Assembly (NCBI GenBank): GCA_021769025.1 | Contig: JAETTS010000110.1 | Span: 1-7,784, forward strand | DNA from: Enterocloster bolteae | GTDB lineage: Bacteria > Bacillota_A > Clostridia > Lachnospirales > Lachnospiraceae | Reading direction: 5' to 3' | DNA: 7,784 nt | Shown here: positions 1-7,020 of the stretch, one piece after another | Position numbering within the stretch: the first letter of the stretch is position 1 | Layout: the number at the start of each line of letters is the position of its first letter | Notes under the pieces: model-generated | Database searches by the model: none | What the model saw: only the letters and a program-made list of their open reading frames with translations | Told to the model about the DNA's origin: nothing | Program-made: the position numbers and the translations under genes

Positions 1-1110
1 TTTAAAAAGAGGAAGACAGTAGTTAAGGCTTTGTGCCTCCATATTGCTCATGATTGTAACCTTGCATGCCGGTACTGTTTTGCCGAGGAGGGCGAGTACC
101 ATGGCCGTCGGGCGCTTATGAGTTTTGAAGTAGGGAAAAAAGCTCTGGATTTCCTCATTGCCAATTCCGGAAACAGAAGGAACCTGGAGGTGGATTTCTT
201 TGGCGGGGAACCGCTTATGAACTGGGAAGTGGTAAAGCAGCTGGTGGAATATGGCCGTTCCCAGGAAGCCGTCCACGACAAGAGGTTTCGTTTTACCCTT
301 ACAACCAACGGCGTGCTGTTAAACGATGAGGTTATGGAGTTCTGCAACCGAGAGATGTCCAACGTGGTGTTAAGCCTGGACGGACGGAAGGAAGTCAATG
401 ACCGAATGAGGCCGTTTCGGAAGGGGGATGGCAGCTATGACCTGATTGTTCCTAAATTTCAGAAGTTTGCAGACAGCAGAAATCAGACCAACTACTATGT
501 CCGAGGCACCTTTACCAGGAATAATCTGGATTTTTCCAAAGATGTGCTTCACTTTGCAGATTTGGGCTTTGAACAGATGTCCATAGAGCCTGTTGTGGCG
601 GATCCGAAAGAGCCTTACGCTATCCAGGAGGAGGATATTCCAAAGATACTGGAAGAGTATGATAAGCTGGCAGTGGAGTATATTAATAGAAAAAAAGAGG
701 GAAGAGGATTTAACTTTTTTCACTTTATGATAGATTTGAATCAGGGCCCCTGTGTGGCAAAACGCCTGTCCGGATGCGGCTCTGGCACAGAGTATCTGGC
801 AGTGACACCGTGGGGGGATCTGTATCCCTGCCATCAGTTTGTAGGACAGGAACAATTCTTCTTGGGAAATGTAGAGGAAGGCATTACCAACACAAACGTG
901 CGGGATACATTTAAACTGTGCAATGTCTATGCAAAGGAAACGTGTAAGGATTGCTTTGCCAGGTTTTACTGCAGCGGCGGATGCGCCGCCAATTCCTACA
1001 ATTTCCACGGATCCATTACCGATGCCTATGAGATTGGCTGCCAGATGCAGAAAAAACGCATCGAATGCTCGATCATGATCAAGGCAGCGCTGGCAGATAT
1101 GGAAGAGTAA
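1..1110 (+). CDS. scfB: SCIFF (six-cysteine peptide) radical SAM/SPASM maturase, 5'-truncated by the window
   Basis: This is a radical SAM enzyme of the ranthipeptide class that forms thioether cross-links from cysteines in the small precursor peptide SCIFF, in the cytoplasm. The frame is open from base 1 to the TAA at 1108-1110, so 369 residues are visible. A TTG at 31 is only an internal Leu codon, because coding similarity continues upstream of it. Family members are about 450-470 aa, so roughly 90-100 N-terminal residues, including the usual peptide-recognition domain, lie outside the window. Counting from base 1, the 4Fe-4S/SAM motif CNLACRYC is at residues 19-26, FFGGEP at 66-71, TTNG at 101-104 and SLDG at 125-128. 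The C-terminal SPASM region (about 251-356) has many cysteines for two auxiliary clusters, including C251, C259, C277 and the dense group C315, C318, C324 and C328. The gene is followed 58 nt later by secDF on the same strand. The precursor gene scfA is not in the window. Another SPASM peptide maturase is the only real alternative; the HIAHDCNL and ARFYCSGGCAAN signatures favour SCIFF. Confidence 0.92.
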   Translation, partial: FKKRKTVVKALCLHIAHDCNLACRYCFAEEGEYHGRRALMSFEVGKKALDFLIANSGNRRNLEVDFFGGEPLMNWEVVKQLVEYGRSQEAVHDKRFRFTLTTNGVLLNDEVMEFCNREMSNVVLSLDGRKEVNDRMRPFRKGDGSYDLIVPKFQKFADSRNQTNYYVRGTFTRNNLDFSKDVLHFADLGFEQMSIEPVVADPKEPYAIQEEDIPKILEEYDKLAVEYINRKKEGRGFNFFHFMIDLNQGPCVAKRLSGCGSGTEYLAVTPWGDLYPCHQFVGQEQFFLGNVEEGITNTNVRDTFKLCNVYAKETCKDCFARFYCSGGCAANSYNFHGSITDAYEIGCQMQKKRIECSIMIKAALADMEE

Positions 1111-1119
1111 TTCCCAGAA

Positions 1120-1168
1120 AGGCAAGCAAGCCTCAAGGAGAAAAGACAGTTGTAAAAGGAGAAAAAAG
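1120..1168 (+). promoter_or_regulatory. Ribosome binding site region of secDF with two SD-like copies
   Basis: The 58-nt gap between the maturase and secDF holds two AAGGAGAAAA-type purine boxes, at about 1135-1144 and 1156-1165. The second sits just upstream of the ATG at 1169 and is the functional Shine-Dalgarno by spacing. The first is followed by TTG-TAA, so it has no gene to serve. A small AGGC/GCCT hairpin (1120-1133) precedes them. No T-run and no promoter is seen here, consistent with co-transcription with the maturase. The role of the extra box is unknown. Confidence 0.5.
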
Positions 1169-3292
1169 ATGAAGAGCAACAAAGGAAGAGGCCTTTTAGG
1201 CCTGTTGGCCATTCTCATCTGCATTGGTGTGTTTGGCTATTTTGGTTATGATACCATGGATGACATCAAACTGGGGTTAGATCTATCTGGCGGTGTCAGT
1301 ATCACGTATCAGACGGTAAAAGAGAATCCTACTTCGGAGGAGATGTCCGATACCATCTACAAGATGCAGCAGAGAGTACAGAACTACAGTACGGAAGCAG
1401 AAGTTTACCAGGAAGGAAACAATCGTATCAATATCGATATTCCCGGTGAGTCTGATGCCAATGCAGTGCTGCGTGATCTGGGCAAGCCAGGTTCCCTGAT
1501 CTTCATGGATCAGGAGGGCCAGGTGATCCTGACAGGAGATCAGGTGGCAAGCGCTCAGGCGGGGATTGATGAGAAAAACGGACAGAGCGAGTATGTGGTA
1601 AGCTTAACTTTTACCGACGAAGGCGCGGCAACCTTTGCGGAAGCCACAGCCAACAACATTGGTAAGATCATCTACATCATCTATGATGAGGAGATCAAAT
1701 CAGCTCCGGTAGTACAGGTAGCTATCACCGATGGCGCATGTGTCATTACCGGTATGGATACTTATGAAGAGGCAGAGAATCTGGCGGCGACCATTCGTAT
1801 CGGGTCTCTTTCCCTGGAACTGGAAGTATTGCGCTCCAACGTGGTGGGGGCTAAATTAGGCCAGGAAGCCATTTCCACCAGCCTGAAGGCAGCCGCTATC
1901 GGATTTGGTATCGTAGTCATTTTCATGATTGCAGTGTATCTGATCCCTGGTCTTGCGTCCGCTCTGGCTTTGGCATTGTATGTAGGTCTGGTGTTGATTC
2001 TTCTGGCCGCCTTTGAAGTCACTTTAACTCTGCCAGGTATTGCCGGTATCATTCTGTCTATCGGTATGGCGGTAGATGCCAATGTAATTATCTTCACCCG
2101 TATCAAAGAAGAGATCGGCGTTGGAAAAACCGTTCATTCTGCCATCAAAACGGGATTTTCCAAGGCAATGTCTGCAATTATTGACGGCAATGTAACCACG
2201 CTTATCGCTGCAGCCGTTCTGTTCTGGAGAGGTTCCGGCTCCGTAAAAGGCTTCGCCTCTACCTTGGCTATCGGTATCCTTCTGTCCATGTTTACGGCAT
2301 TGTTTGTTACCAAAGGCGCTTTGTACGCACTGTACTGGATGGGATTCCAGGATGCCAAGTTCTACGGAATCCGCAAAGGCAGAAAGCCTGTGGAGTTCTT
2401 AAGCAGGCGGAAGCTGTATTTTATCATATCCGGTGTGATGATGGTGGCAGGCTGGGGATTCATGGCGATGAACGCAGCAGGTGGTAAAGGTTCTTTAAAC
2501 TATGGCATTGAATTCAAAGGCGGAACATCCACCAATGTTACCTTCAATGAAAATATGAGTATTGAGGATATTTCTTCTAAGGTGGTTCCTATTGTAGAGC
2601 AGGTGACAGGAGACCCGGAGGTACAGACCCAGAAGGTTGAGGGAACCAACGAAGTGATCTTTAAGACCAAGACCTTGTCAGTAGATCAGAGAGAGGCTCT
2701 GGACAAAGCCCTGGAGGAGAACTTTGGTGTGGATTCCAACATGACGACAGCGGAAAGCATCTCCGGCGCGGTCAGCAAGGAGATGAAAGAGGACGCGATT
2801 GTGGCAGTAGTGATTGCTACCATCTGCATGCTGATATACATCTGGTTCCGGTTTAAAGACATCCGATTTGCGGCCAGCGCAGTGGCTGCCCTTGTCCATG
2901 ATGTATTTGTGGTATTGACGTTCTATGCAGTTGCAAGGTGGTCTGTAGGTTCTACGTTCATTGCATGTATGCTGACCATTGTAGGATACTCCATCAATGC
3001 TACCATTGTAATCTTTGACCGTATCCGTGAGAACTTAAAGATTAAGAACAATAAGGAAACTCTGGAAGAGGTGGTCAATGCAAGTATCACCCAGACCTTT
3101 ACCAGAAGTATCAATACGTCCCTGACCACATTTATCATGGTTCTTGTACTGTTCCTTCTGGGTGTCAGTTCCATCCGCGAGTTTGCGCTGCCGCTGATGA
3201 CAGGAATCGTATGCGGCACTTATTCATCCGTATGCATTACGGGAGCGCTGTGGTATGTGATGACCACATGGAAGAAGAAAGAGAAAAAATAG
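1169..3292 (+). CDS. secDF: Protein translocase subunit SecDF (natural SecD-SecF fusion)
   Basis: Membrane RND-type accessory component of the Sec translocase, which helps pull or release secreted proteins on the outer face of the membrane using the ion gradient. It is 707 aa, close to known fused SecDF proteins. SecD half: TM1 about 7-26, the LGLDLSGG motif at 35-42, a large extracytoplasmic P1-type region to about 235, then five TM segments to about 390. TM4 contains AVDANV with the conserved Asp303. A short basic linker (about 395-414) leads to the SecF half: TM7 about 415-434, GIEFKGGT at 446-453, a smaller loop, then five TM segments from about 543 to 698 and a lysine-rich cytoplasmic tail. 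Oddity: the SecF TM10 motif reads GYSINAT (606-612), so Ala611 stands where other SecF proteins have Asp (SINDT/SLNDS). The partner Arg646 in the next motif is present. The ATG at 1169 has an AAAGGAG box upstream. tgt begins 3 nt after its stop, so the two are co-transcribed. Confidence 0.96.
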   Translation: MKSNKGRGLLGLLAILICIGVFGYFGYDTMDDIKLGLDLSGGVSITYQTVKENPTSEEMSDTIYKMQQRVQNYSTEAEVYQEGNNRINIDIPGESDANAVLRDLGKPGSLIFMDQEGQVILTGDQVASAQAGIDEKNGQSEYVVSLTFTDEGAATFAEATANNIGKIIYIIYDEEIKSAPVVQVAITDGACVITGMDTYEEAENLAATIRIGSLSLELEVLRSNVVGAKLGQEAISTSLKAAAIGFGIVVIFMIAVYLIPGLASALALALYVGLVLILLAAFEVTLTLPGIAGIILSIGMAVDANVIIFTRIKEEIGVGKTVHSAIKTGFSKAMSAIIDGNVTTLIAAAVLFWRGSGSVKGFASTLAIGILLSMFTALFVTKGALYALYWMGFQDAKFYGIRKGRKPVEFLSRRKLYFIISGVMMVAGWGFMAMNAAGGKGSLNYGIEFKGGTSTNVTFNENMSIEDISSKVVPIVEQVTGDPEVQTQKVEGTNEVIFKTKTLSVDQREALDKALEENFGVDSNMTTAESISGAVSKEMKEDAIVAVVIATICMLIYIWFRFKDIRFAASAVAALVHDVFVVLTFYAVARWSVGSTFIACMLTIVGYSINATIVIFDRIRENLKIKNNKETLEEVVNASITQTFTRSINTSLTTFIMVLVLFLLGVSSIREFALPLMTGIVCGTYSSVCITGALWYVMTTWKKKEKK

Positions 3293-3295
3293 GCC

Positions 3296-4426
3296 ATGGA
3301 ATATAAGATCATAGCCAGTGACGGAGGCGCCAAGCGGGCAGAGGTTACCACTGTCCACGGCGTCATCCATACACCGGTGTTTATGAATGTAGGAACCGTG
3401 GGAGCCATCAAGGGAGCGGTATCCACAGATGACCTAAGACAGATCGGTACTCAGGTGGAGTTGTCCAACACCTATCACCTTCATGTGAGAACTGGAGACA
3501 ATCTGATCCGGCAGTTGGGCGGCCTTCACAAGTTTATGAGTTGGGACAGGCCGATTCTCACAGACTCCGGTGGTTTTCAGGTCTTCTCCCTGGCAGGTAT
3601 GCGAAAGATCAAGGAAGAAGGCGTGTATTTTCAGTCTCACATTGATGGGCGCAAGATATTCATGGGGCCGGAGGAAAGTATGCAGATTCAATCTAACCTG
3701 GGATCCACTATCGCAATGGCCTTTGATGAATGCCCTTCCAGTGTGGCGGACAGAAGTTACATGGAACGTTCTGTGGATCGGACTACCCGGTGGTTGGAGC
3801 GGTGTCAGAAAGAGATGGAGCGACTGAAGGCTCTTCCGGATACCATCAACCAACAGCAACTTCTGTTCGGCATCAACCAGGGTGGTATCTACGAAGATAT
3901 CCGTATCCGTCATGCCAGAACCATCACCGACATGAACCTGGACGGGTATGCCATAGGAGGTCTGGCAGTGGGGGAGAGCCATGAGGAGATGTACCGGATC
4001 CTGGATGAGACGGTACCGCATCTTCCCAAAGACAAGCCTACGTACCTGATGGGAGTGGGAACACCAGCCAATATCCTGGAGGCTGTGGATCGAGGGGTGG
4101 ACTTTTTTGACTGTGTTTATCCCACCAGAAACGGGCGGCACGGTCATGTCTACACCAACAGAGGGAAGTTAAACTTATTTAATCAGCAGTACCAGCTGGA
4201 TGTCCGGCCCATCGAGGAAGGGTGCATGTGCCCGGCTTGCCGCTCCTACAGCAGGGCATATATCCGCCATCTTCTGAAGGCGAAAGAAATGCTTGGGATG
4301 CGATTATGTGTATTGCATAATTTGTATTTTTATAATAAAATGATGGAAGAGATTCGCGAGGCAATCGAAGAACACCGTTATGGAGAGTACAAAGCACAGA
4401 AGCTTGACGGCATGACGGGGAAATAA
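3296..4426 (+). CDS. tgt: tRNA-guanine transglycosylase (queuine/preQ1 incorporation)
   Basis: Cytoplasmic enzyme that swaps guanine 34 in the anticodon of GUN tRNAs (Asp, Asn, His, Tyr) for the queuosine precursor preQ1. The 376-aa length is normal. Visible motifs: TDSGGFQVFSL with catalytic Asp90; FDECP at 143-147; the substrate loop GGLAVGE at 221-227; DCVYPTRNGRHG with nucleophile Asp272; and a zinc site made of C310, C312, C315 and H341 (CxCxxC-x25-H). All key residues are intact. Only 3 nt separate it from the secDF stop. I see no strong Shine-Dalgarno except purines within the secDF tail, so translation is probably coupled to secDF. The location beside secDF and yajC follows a widespread bacterial tgt-yajC-sec arrangement, although here secDF comes before tgt. 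queA is not in the window. Confidence 0.97.
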   Translation: MEYKIIASDGGAKRAEVTTVHGVIHTPVFMNVGTVGAIKGAVSTDDLRQIGTQVELSNTYHLHVRTGDNLIRQLGGLHKFMSWDRPILTDSGGFQVFSLAGMRKIKEEGVYFQSHIDGRKIFMGPEESMQIQSNLGSTIAMAFDECPSSVADRSYMERSVDRTTRWLERCQKEMERLKALPDTINQQQLLFGINQGGIYEDIRIRHARTITDMNLDGYAIGGLAVGESHEEMYRILDETVPHLPKDKPTYLMGVGTPANILEAVDRGVDFFDCVYPTRNGRHGHVYTNRGKLNLFNQQYQLDVRPIEEGCMCPACRSYSRAYIRHLLKAKEMLGMRLCVLHNLYFYNKMMEEIREAIEEHRYGEYKAQKLDGMTGK

Positions 4427-4441
4427 AGAGAGAATAAGAGC

Positions 4442-4467
4442 GTTCCTGTGCCGAGGCGGCAGAGAAC
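4442..4467 (+). other. Imperfect RNA hairpin between tgt and yajC
   Basis: The strand can fold as TGCCG/CGGCA (4449-4453 with 4457-4461) over an AGG loop, extended by a G-G mismatch, two pairs, a bulged C and three more pairs to GTT/AAC at the ends. It is not followed by a T-run, so it is not an intrinsic terminator. It sits directly before the yajC ribosome binding site and could affect mRNA processing or relative expression. The role is inferred, and such a short stem can occur by chance. Confidence 0.4.
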
Positions 4468-4472
4468 CGGGC

Positions 4473-4480
4473 AAGGAGGA
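4473..4480 (+). promoter_or_regulatory. Shine-Dalgarno of yajC (decides the start codon)
   Basis: AAGGAGGA lies 9 nt before the ATG at 4490. This strong site fixes the yajC start there rather than at the in-frame GTG at 4448, which would add 14 basic, non-conserved residues and place the start inside the upstream hairpin. Confidence 0.85.
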
Positions 4481-4489
4481 AAGGAAATT

Positions 4490-4783
4490 ATGATTACAGC
4501 AAGCGGCGGTATGGGTGTTGGATTTTGGGTGGTATATGCGGCGTTTCTCATCGGTTTAATGTATTTTATCGCAATCCGTCCCCAGAACAAAGAGAAAAAG
4601 AGGATGGCGGAATTGATGGCAAGTATTGCCGTAGGTGACAGTGTGCTGACCTCCAGCGGATTCTATGGAGTGGTGATCGATATGACTGACGATACGGTGA
4701 TCATCGAGTTTGGCAGCAATAAAAACTGCCGGATCCCGATGCAGAAATCGGCCATTGTTCAGGTGGAGAAGCCAGAGACATAA
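4490..4783 (+). CDS. yajC: Preprotein translocase accessory subunit YajC
   Basis: Small single-pass membrane protein that associates with SecDF in the Sec holotranslocon. It is 97 aa, typical for the family. Layout: a short extracytoplasmic N-terminus, a TM helix at about 10-28, then the hallmark RPQ at 30-32 followed by a charged KEKKR stretch. A small cytoplasmic beta domain includes GDSVLTSSGFYG, matching the family pattern GDxVxTxGGxxG with the first Gly of the GG pair replaced by Ser. It is the last gene of the maturase-secDF-tgt-yajC unit and is followed 20 nt later by an intrinsic terminator. Having secDF and yajC in one unit supports joint production of the Sec accessory complex. Confidence 0.94.
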   Translation: MITASGGMGVGFWVVYAAFLIGLMYFIAIRPQNKEKKRMAELMASIAVGDSVLTSSGFYGVVIDMTDDTVIIEFGSNKNCRIPMQKSAIVQVEKPET

Positions 4784-4803
4784 AGAGCAGAAGTATTGAG
4801 AAA

Positions 4804-4844
4804 AAGACTTCCGTCTGATGAAAAACAGACTGGAGTTCTTTTTT
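4804..4844 (+). terminator. Rho-independent terminator after yajC
   Basis: The 5' arm at 4804-4817 pairs with the 3' arm at 4826-4840. The core is GTCTG/CAGAC, continued by CC/GG, T-A and T-G pairs with one bulged T, one mismatch, and a closing AAGA/TCTT. The loop is ATGAAAAA and a run of six T (4839-4844) follows. An A-run at 4801-4805 supplies T on the other strand, so the element could work in both directions. It ends the upstream operon. The ATG in its loop (4818) opens a longer frame for the next gene but is not a plausible start. Confidence 0.87.
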
Positions 4845-4877
4845 GCGTTTGAGAAACAAGTGGATTCTTGCATGAAT

Positions 4878-4881
4878 GAGG
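4878..4881 (+). promoter_or_regulatory. Shine-Dalgarno of the HAD phosphatase gene
   Basis: GAGG, followed by an 8-nt spacer, precedes the ATG at 4890. In-frame ATGs at 4818 and 4872 lack such a site, and 4818 lies inside the terminator loop. The residue after this start leads straight into the HAD motif I strand, as is usual in the family. Confidence 0.7.
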
Positions 4882-4889
4882 AAAATCAG

Positions 4890-5561
4890 ATGATAAAAAA
4901 TATAGTATTCGATATGGGGAATGTTCTGGTGCGGTATGATCCCATGAGGGCGTGCCGACAGTTTTCAGAGGATGAAAAAGAACAGCAGATGGTAAATACC
5001 TCTGTATTCGTCTCGCCGGAATGGCTGTTTCTGGATATGGGGCTGATCTCTGAGGAGGAGGCCTTGAAGAAGATGCAGGCCCGTCTTCCAGAGGGACATG
5101 CAAGGGAAGCTGCCCGGATGTGTTTGGAGCATTGGCATGAGTATTGTATGTGGGAGATTCCGGGGATACGGGAGTTGATAAAGGAGCTGAAAGAAAAGGG
5201 ATATGGCATCTATCTGTGTTCCAATGCATCTTTGCGCATGTTGTCTTGCTATAGGCAGGTGCTTCCCGGGATTGAATGGTTTGACGGGGTTTTGTTTTCT
5301 GCTGAGGTAAAGTGTATAAAGCCTCAGAAGGAGATGTATCAGCATTTATACAGACGATTTCATTTGATTCCGCAGGAATGCTTCTTTGTAGATGATCTGC
5401 CGGCTAATATTAAGGGGGCGGCGGAGACGGGGATGGACGGGTATTGTTTTGCGGATGGGGATGTGGAGAAATTGAGGCAGAACCTTCGAGACAACCTTTT
5501 TACAACCAAAGTTAGGATAAACAAGGAAGAACAAAATGAACAAAGCAAACGATTTTTTTAA
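4890..5561 (+). CDS. HAD-superfamily hydrolase, subfamily IA (YihX-like phosphatase)
   Basis: Probable cytoplasmic phosphatase acting on a small phosphorylated metabolite; the substrate cannot be read from the sequence. From the start at 4890 it is 223 aa, the normal size. HAD motifs are in order: motif I FDMGNV with nucleophile Asp8, motif II CSN with Ser111, motif III KCIKP with Lys144, and motif IV VDD with Asp168 and Asp169. A helical cap domain lies between about residues 15 and 90. Motif I has Gly where many HAD phosphatases have the second Asp. This FDxGNV form is shared with the sugar-phosphate phosphatase YihX of E. coli, so it is a subfamily trait rather than damage. The last 26 nt overlap the start of the MATE gene, and the polar tail after about residue 205 looks non-conserved. 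The overlap implies co-expression with the transporter. No promoter was recognised between the preceding terminator and this gene. Confidence 0.87.
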   Translation: MIKNIVFDMGNVLVRYDPMRACRQFSEDEKEQQMVNTSVFVSPEWLFLDMGLISEEEALKKMQARLPEGHAREAARMCLEHWHEYCMWEIPGIRELIKELKEKGYGIYLCSNASLRMLSCYRQVLPGIEWFDGVLFSAEVKCIKPQKEMYQHLYRRFHLIPQECFFVDDLPANIKGAAETGMDGYCFADGDVEKLRQNLRDNLFTTKVRINKEEQNEQSKRFF

Positions 5562-6900
5562 AAACAACCGATCTTTCATCCAGGAAACCTTCCAGATGGC
5601 CTGGCCTTCTGTCTTGGAATCTTTCTTCGTAGCCCTAGCCGGCATGGTGGACTCCTTGATGGTAAGTACCATCGGAGCCTACGCCGTGGCTGCGGTAGGC
5701 CTGACTACCCAGCCTAAGTTTATCGGTCTGGCGATTTTTATTGCGGTAAATGTGGCAGTTTCCGCTATTGTAGCCAGGAGAAAGGGGCAGCAGGATCAAA
5801 AGGGGGCTAATGAGACTCTGGTAGCGGCTCTGGCCTTTGTCGTGGTGATGGGAGTTATTGTCAGTGCGGCCTGTGTGGCCTTTGCAGATCCGATCATACG
5901 CCTGTGCGGTTCTGGGGAGGATACCCATAAAAGTGCGGTGGCTTATTTTCGGATCATTATGGGAGGGATGATGTTCAACATTATTTCTCTGGTGATCAAT
6001 GCGGCCCAGAGAGGGGCAGGCAATACCAGGATTGCTATGAAGACCAATGTGACGGCCAATGTATTGAATATGATTGGTAATTATCTGCTGATCGGAGGAA
6101 ATTTTGGATTCCCGGCTCTTGGGATTTACGGGGCAGCTCTGGCTACAGTCTTTGGGACGGTGGTAGCCTGTGGTATGAGTGTCCGATCCCTGTTTAAGAA
6201 AGACGGGTTTGTGAATGTTTTTTATATGTTGCAGAAAAGGATTCGCCCCCGTATAGAAGCTATGACCAACATCTTCCACATTGGATCCAATATTTTCCTG
6301 GAACAGATCCTTCTGCGTATCGGATTTATGTCCACTGCCGTTATGACGGCTAAACTGGGAACCGATGTTTTTGCTGCCCATCAGGTGGGGATGAATGTTA
6401 TGAGCCTTTCTTTCTCTTTCGGAGACGGTATGCAGGTTGCGGCTGTGGCTTTGATTGGAAGAAGCCTGGGAGAAGAGCGGCCGGATATGGCCAAATTATA
6501 TGGGTTCATCTGTCAGAGGATCGGCAATGCAATCTCCCTGGTGCTGGCAGTTCTTTATCTTCTGGGAGGGGAGGCATTCTTCGGCCTTTACTTCAGGGAG
6601 CCTCATATTGTGGCAATCGGAGTGCGGATAATGCAGGTTATCGTCGTTGTGGTGATGCTGCAGATCTCCCAGGTTATCTATATGGGATGCCTGCGGGGGG
6701 CTGGGGATGTCAGATATACTACCATGGTCTCCACATTCAGTGTTACGTTTGTGAGAACTATCAGTTCCTACCTTCTGTGTTATACCTTTGGGTTGGGAGT
6801 AATGGGGATCTGGCTTGGAGTTGTCTGCGATCAGCTGACCCGATTTGTCCTGACCAGATGGAGATTCCGTTCAGGGGCATGGACCAAGGTAAAGATATAA
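5536..6900 (+). CDS. MATE-family multidrug/toxin efflux transporter
   Basis: Inner-membrane, ion-coupled antiporter of the MATE family (MatE domain twice); the exported compound is unknown. It is 454 aa, the usual length, and very hydrophobic, with about 12 expected TM segments. The two-fold repeat is visible: QRGAGNTR at 158-165 in the first half and LRGAGDVR at 386-393 in the second, the conserved loop motif of each MatE unit. The first unit spans about 17-215 and the second about 245-440, joined by a cytoplasmic segment with a basic KKRIRPR-like stretch. The ATG at 5536 is preceded by AAGGAAG with a 6-nt spacer, located inside the end of the HAD gene; the frames overlap by 26 nt, suggesting translational coupling. 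No clear intrinsic terminator follows. Without a linked regulator or biosynthetic gene I cannot tell drug efflux from metabolite efflux. Confidence 0.93.
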   Translation: MNKANDFFKNNRSFIQETFQMAWPSVLESFFVALAGMVDSLMVSTIGAYAVAAVGLTTQPKFIGLAIFIAVNVAVSAIVARRKGQQDQKGANETLVAALAFVVVMGVIVSAACVAFADPIIRLCGSGEDTHKSAVAYFRIIMGGMMFNIISLVINAAQRGAGNTRIAMKTNVTANVLNMIGNYLLIGGNFGFPALGIYGAALATVFGTVVACGMSVRSLFKKDGFVNVFYMLQKRIRPRIEAMTNIFHIGSNIFLEQILLRIGFMSTAVMTAKLGTDVFAAHQVGMNVMSLSFSFGDGMQVAAVALIGRSLGEERPDMAKLYGFICQRIGNAISLVLAVLYLLGGEAFFGLYFREPHIVAIGVRIMQVIVVVVMLQISQVIYMGCLRGAGDVRYTTMVSTFSVTFVRTISSYLLCYTFGLGVMGIWLGVVCDQLTRFVLTRWRFRSGAWTKVKI

Positions 6901-6948
6901 AAGCAGGAAAAGATATGCTATAACCCCAGATTATACATAGAATTCCAA

Positions 6949-7020
6949 ATAAGTTTATGAGAAATTCAAAACCATTATTGAAATCTCCCTGGAAATGAGA
7001 TATTATGAAGAGAAACTTAT
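6949..7020. repeat. 8-bp inverted repeat flanking the leuB promoter
   Basis: ATAAGTTT (6949-6956) and its exact complement AAACTTAT (7013-7020) are separated by 56 bp. The first arm lies upstream of the -35 box and the second at the expected transcription start, with centres 64 bp apart, about six helical turns. It may be a split operator for a dimeric or looping regulator, or chance in AT-rich DNA. Confidence 0.4.
6978..7006 (+). promoter_or_regulatory. Predicted sigma-A promoter of leuB
   Basis: TTGAAA (6978-6983) and TATTAT (7001-7006) are separated by exactly 17 nt; each box matches 5 of 6 consensus bases. Transcription would begin at about 7012-7014, giving an untranslated leader of about 90 nt before leuB. 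This is the best promoter-like match I noticed in the window and fits the functional break between the MATE gene and leuB. Confidence 0.65.

Noticed and set aside
370..1224. 284-aa open frame on the minus strand across the maturase gene
   Set aside because: It lies opposite a clearly conserved radical SAM gene, has no recognisable domain and has a low-complexity hydrophobic start; it is a codon-composition shadow.
3434..4147. 237-aa open frame on the minus strand within tgt
   Set aside because: It lies antisense to the intact catalytic motifs of tgt, with no ribosome binding site or recognisable family.
4448..4489. GTG start giving a 14-residue N-terminal extension of YajC
   Set aside because: It starts within a hairpin, has no Shine-Dalgarno, and is superseded by the ATG at 4490 with AAGGAGGA at good spacing.
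4849..4877. TTGAGA with ATGAAT as a promoter for the HAD gene
   Set aside because: The -10 match is poor and the start site would fall after the ribosome binding site, leaving no usable leader.
4890..4928. HAD motif I missing its second Asp, suggesting an inactive enzyme
   Set aside because: The FDxGNV form is normal in the YihX-like subfamily, which has phosphatase activity; the other motif residues are intact.
5635..6381. 248-aa open frame on the minus strand within the MATE gene
   Set aside because: The protein is His/Ser/Gly-rich without domain features and is opposite a full-length transporter; it is a shadow frame.
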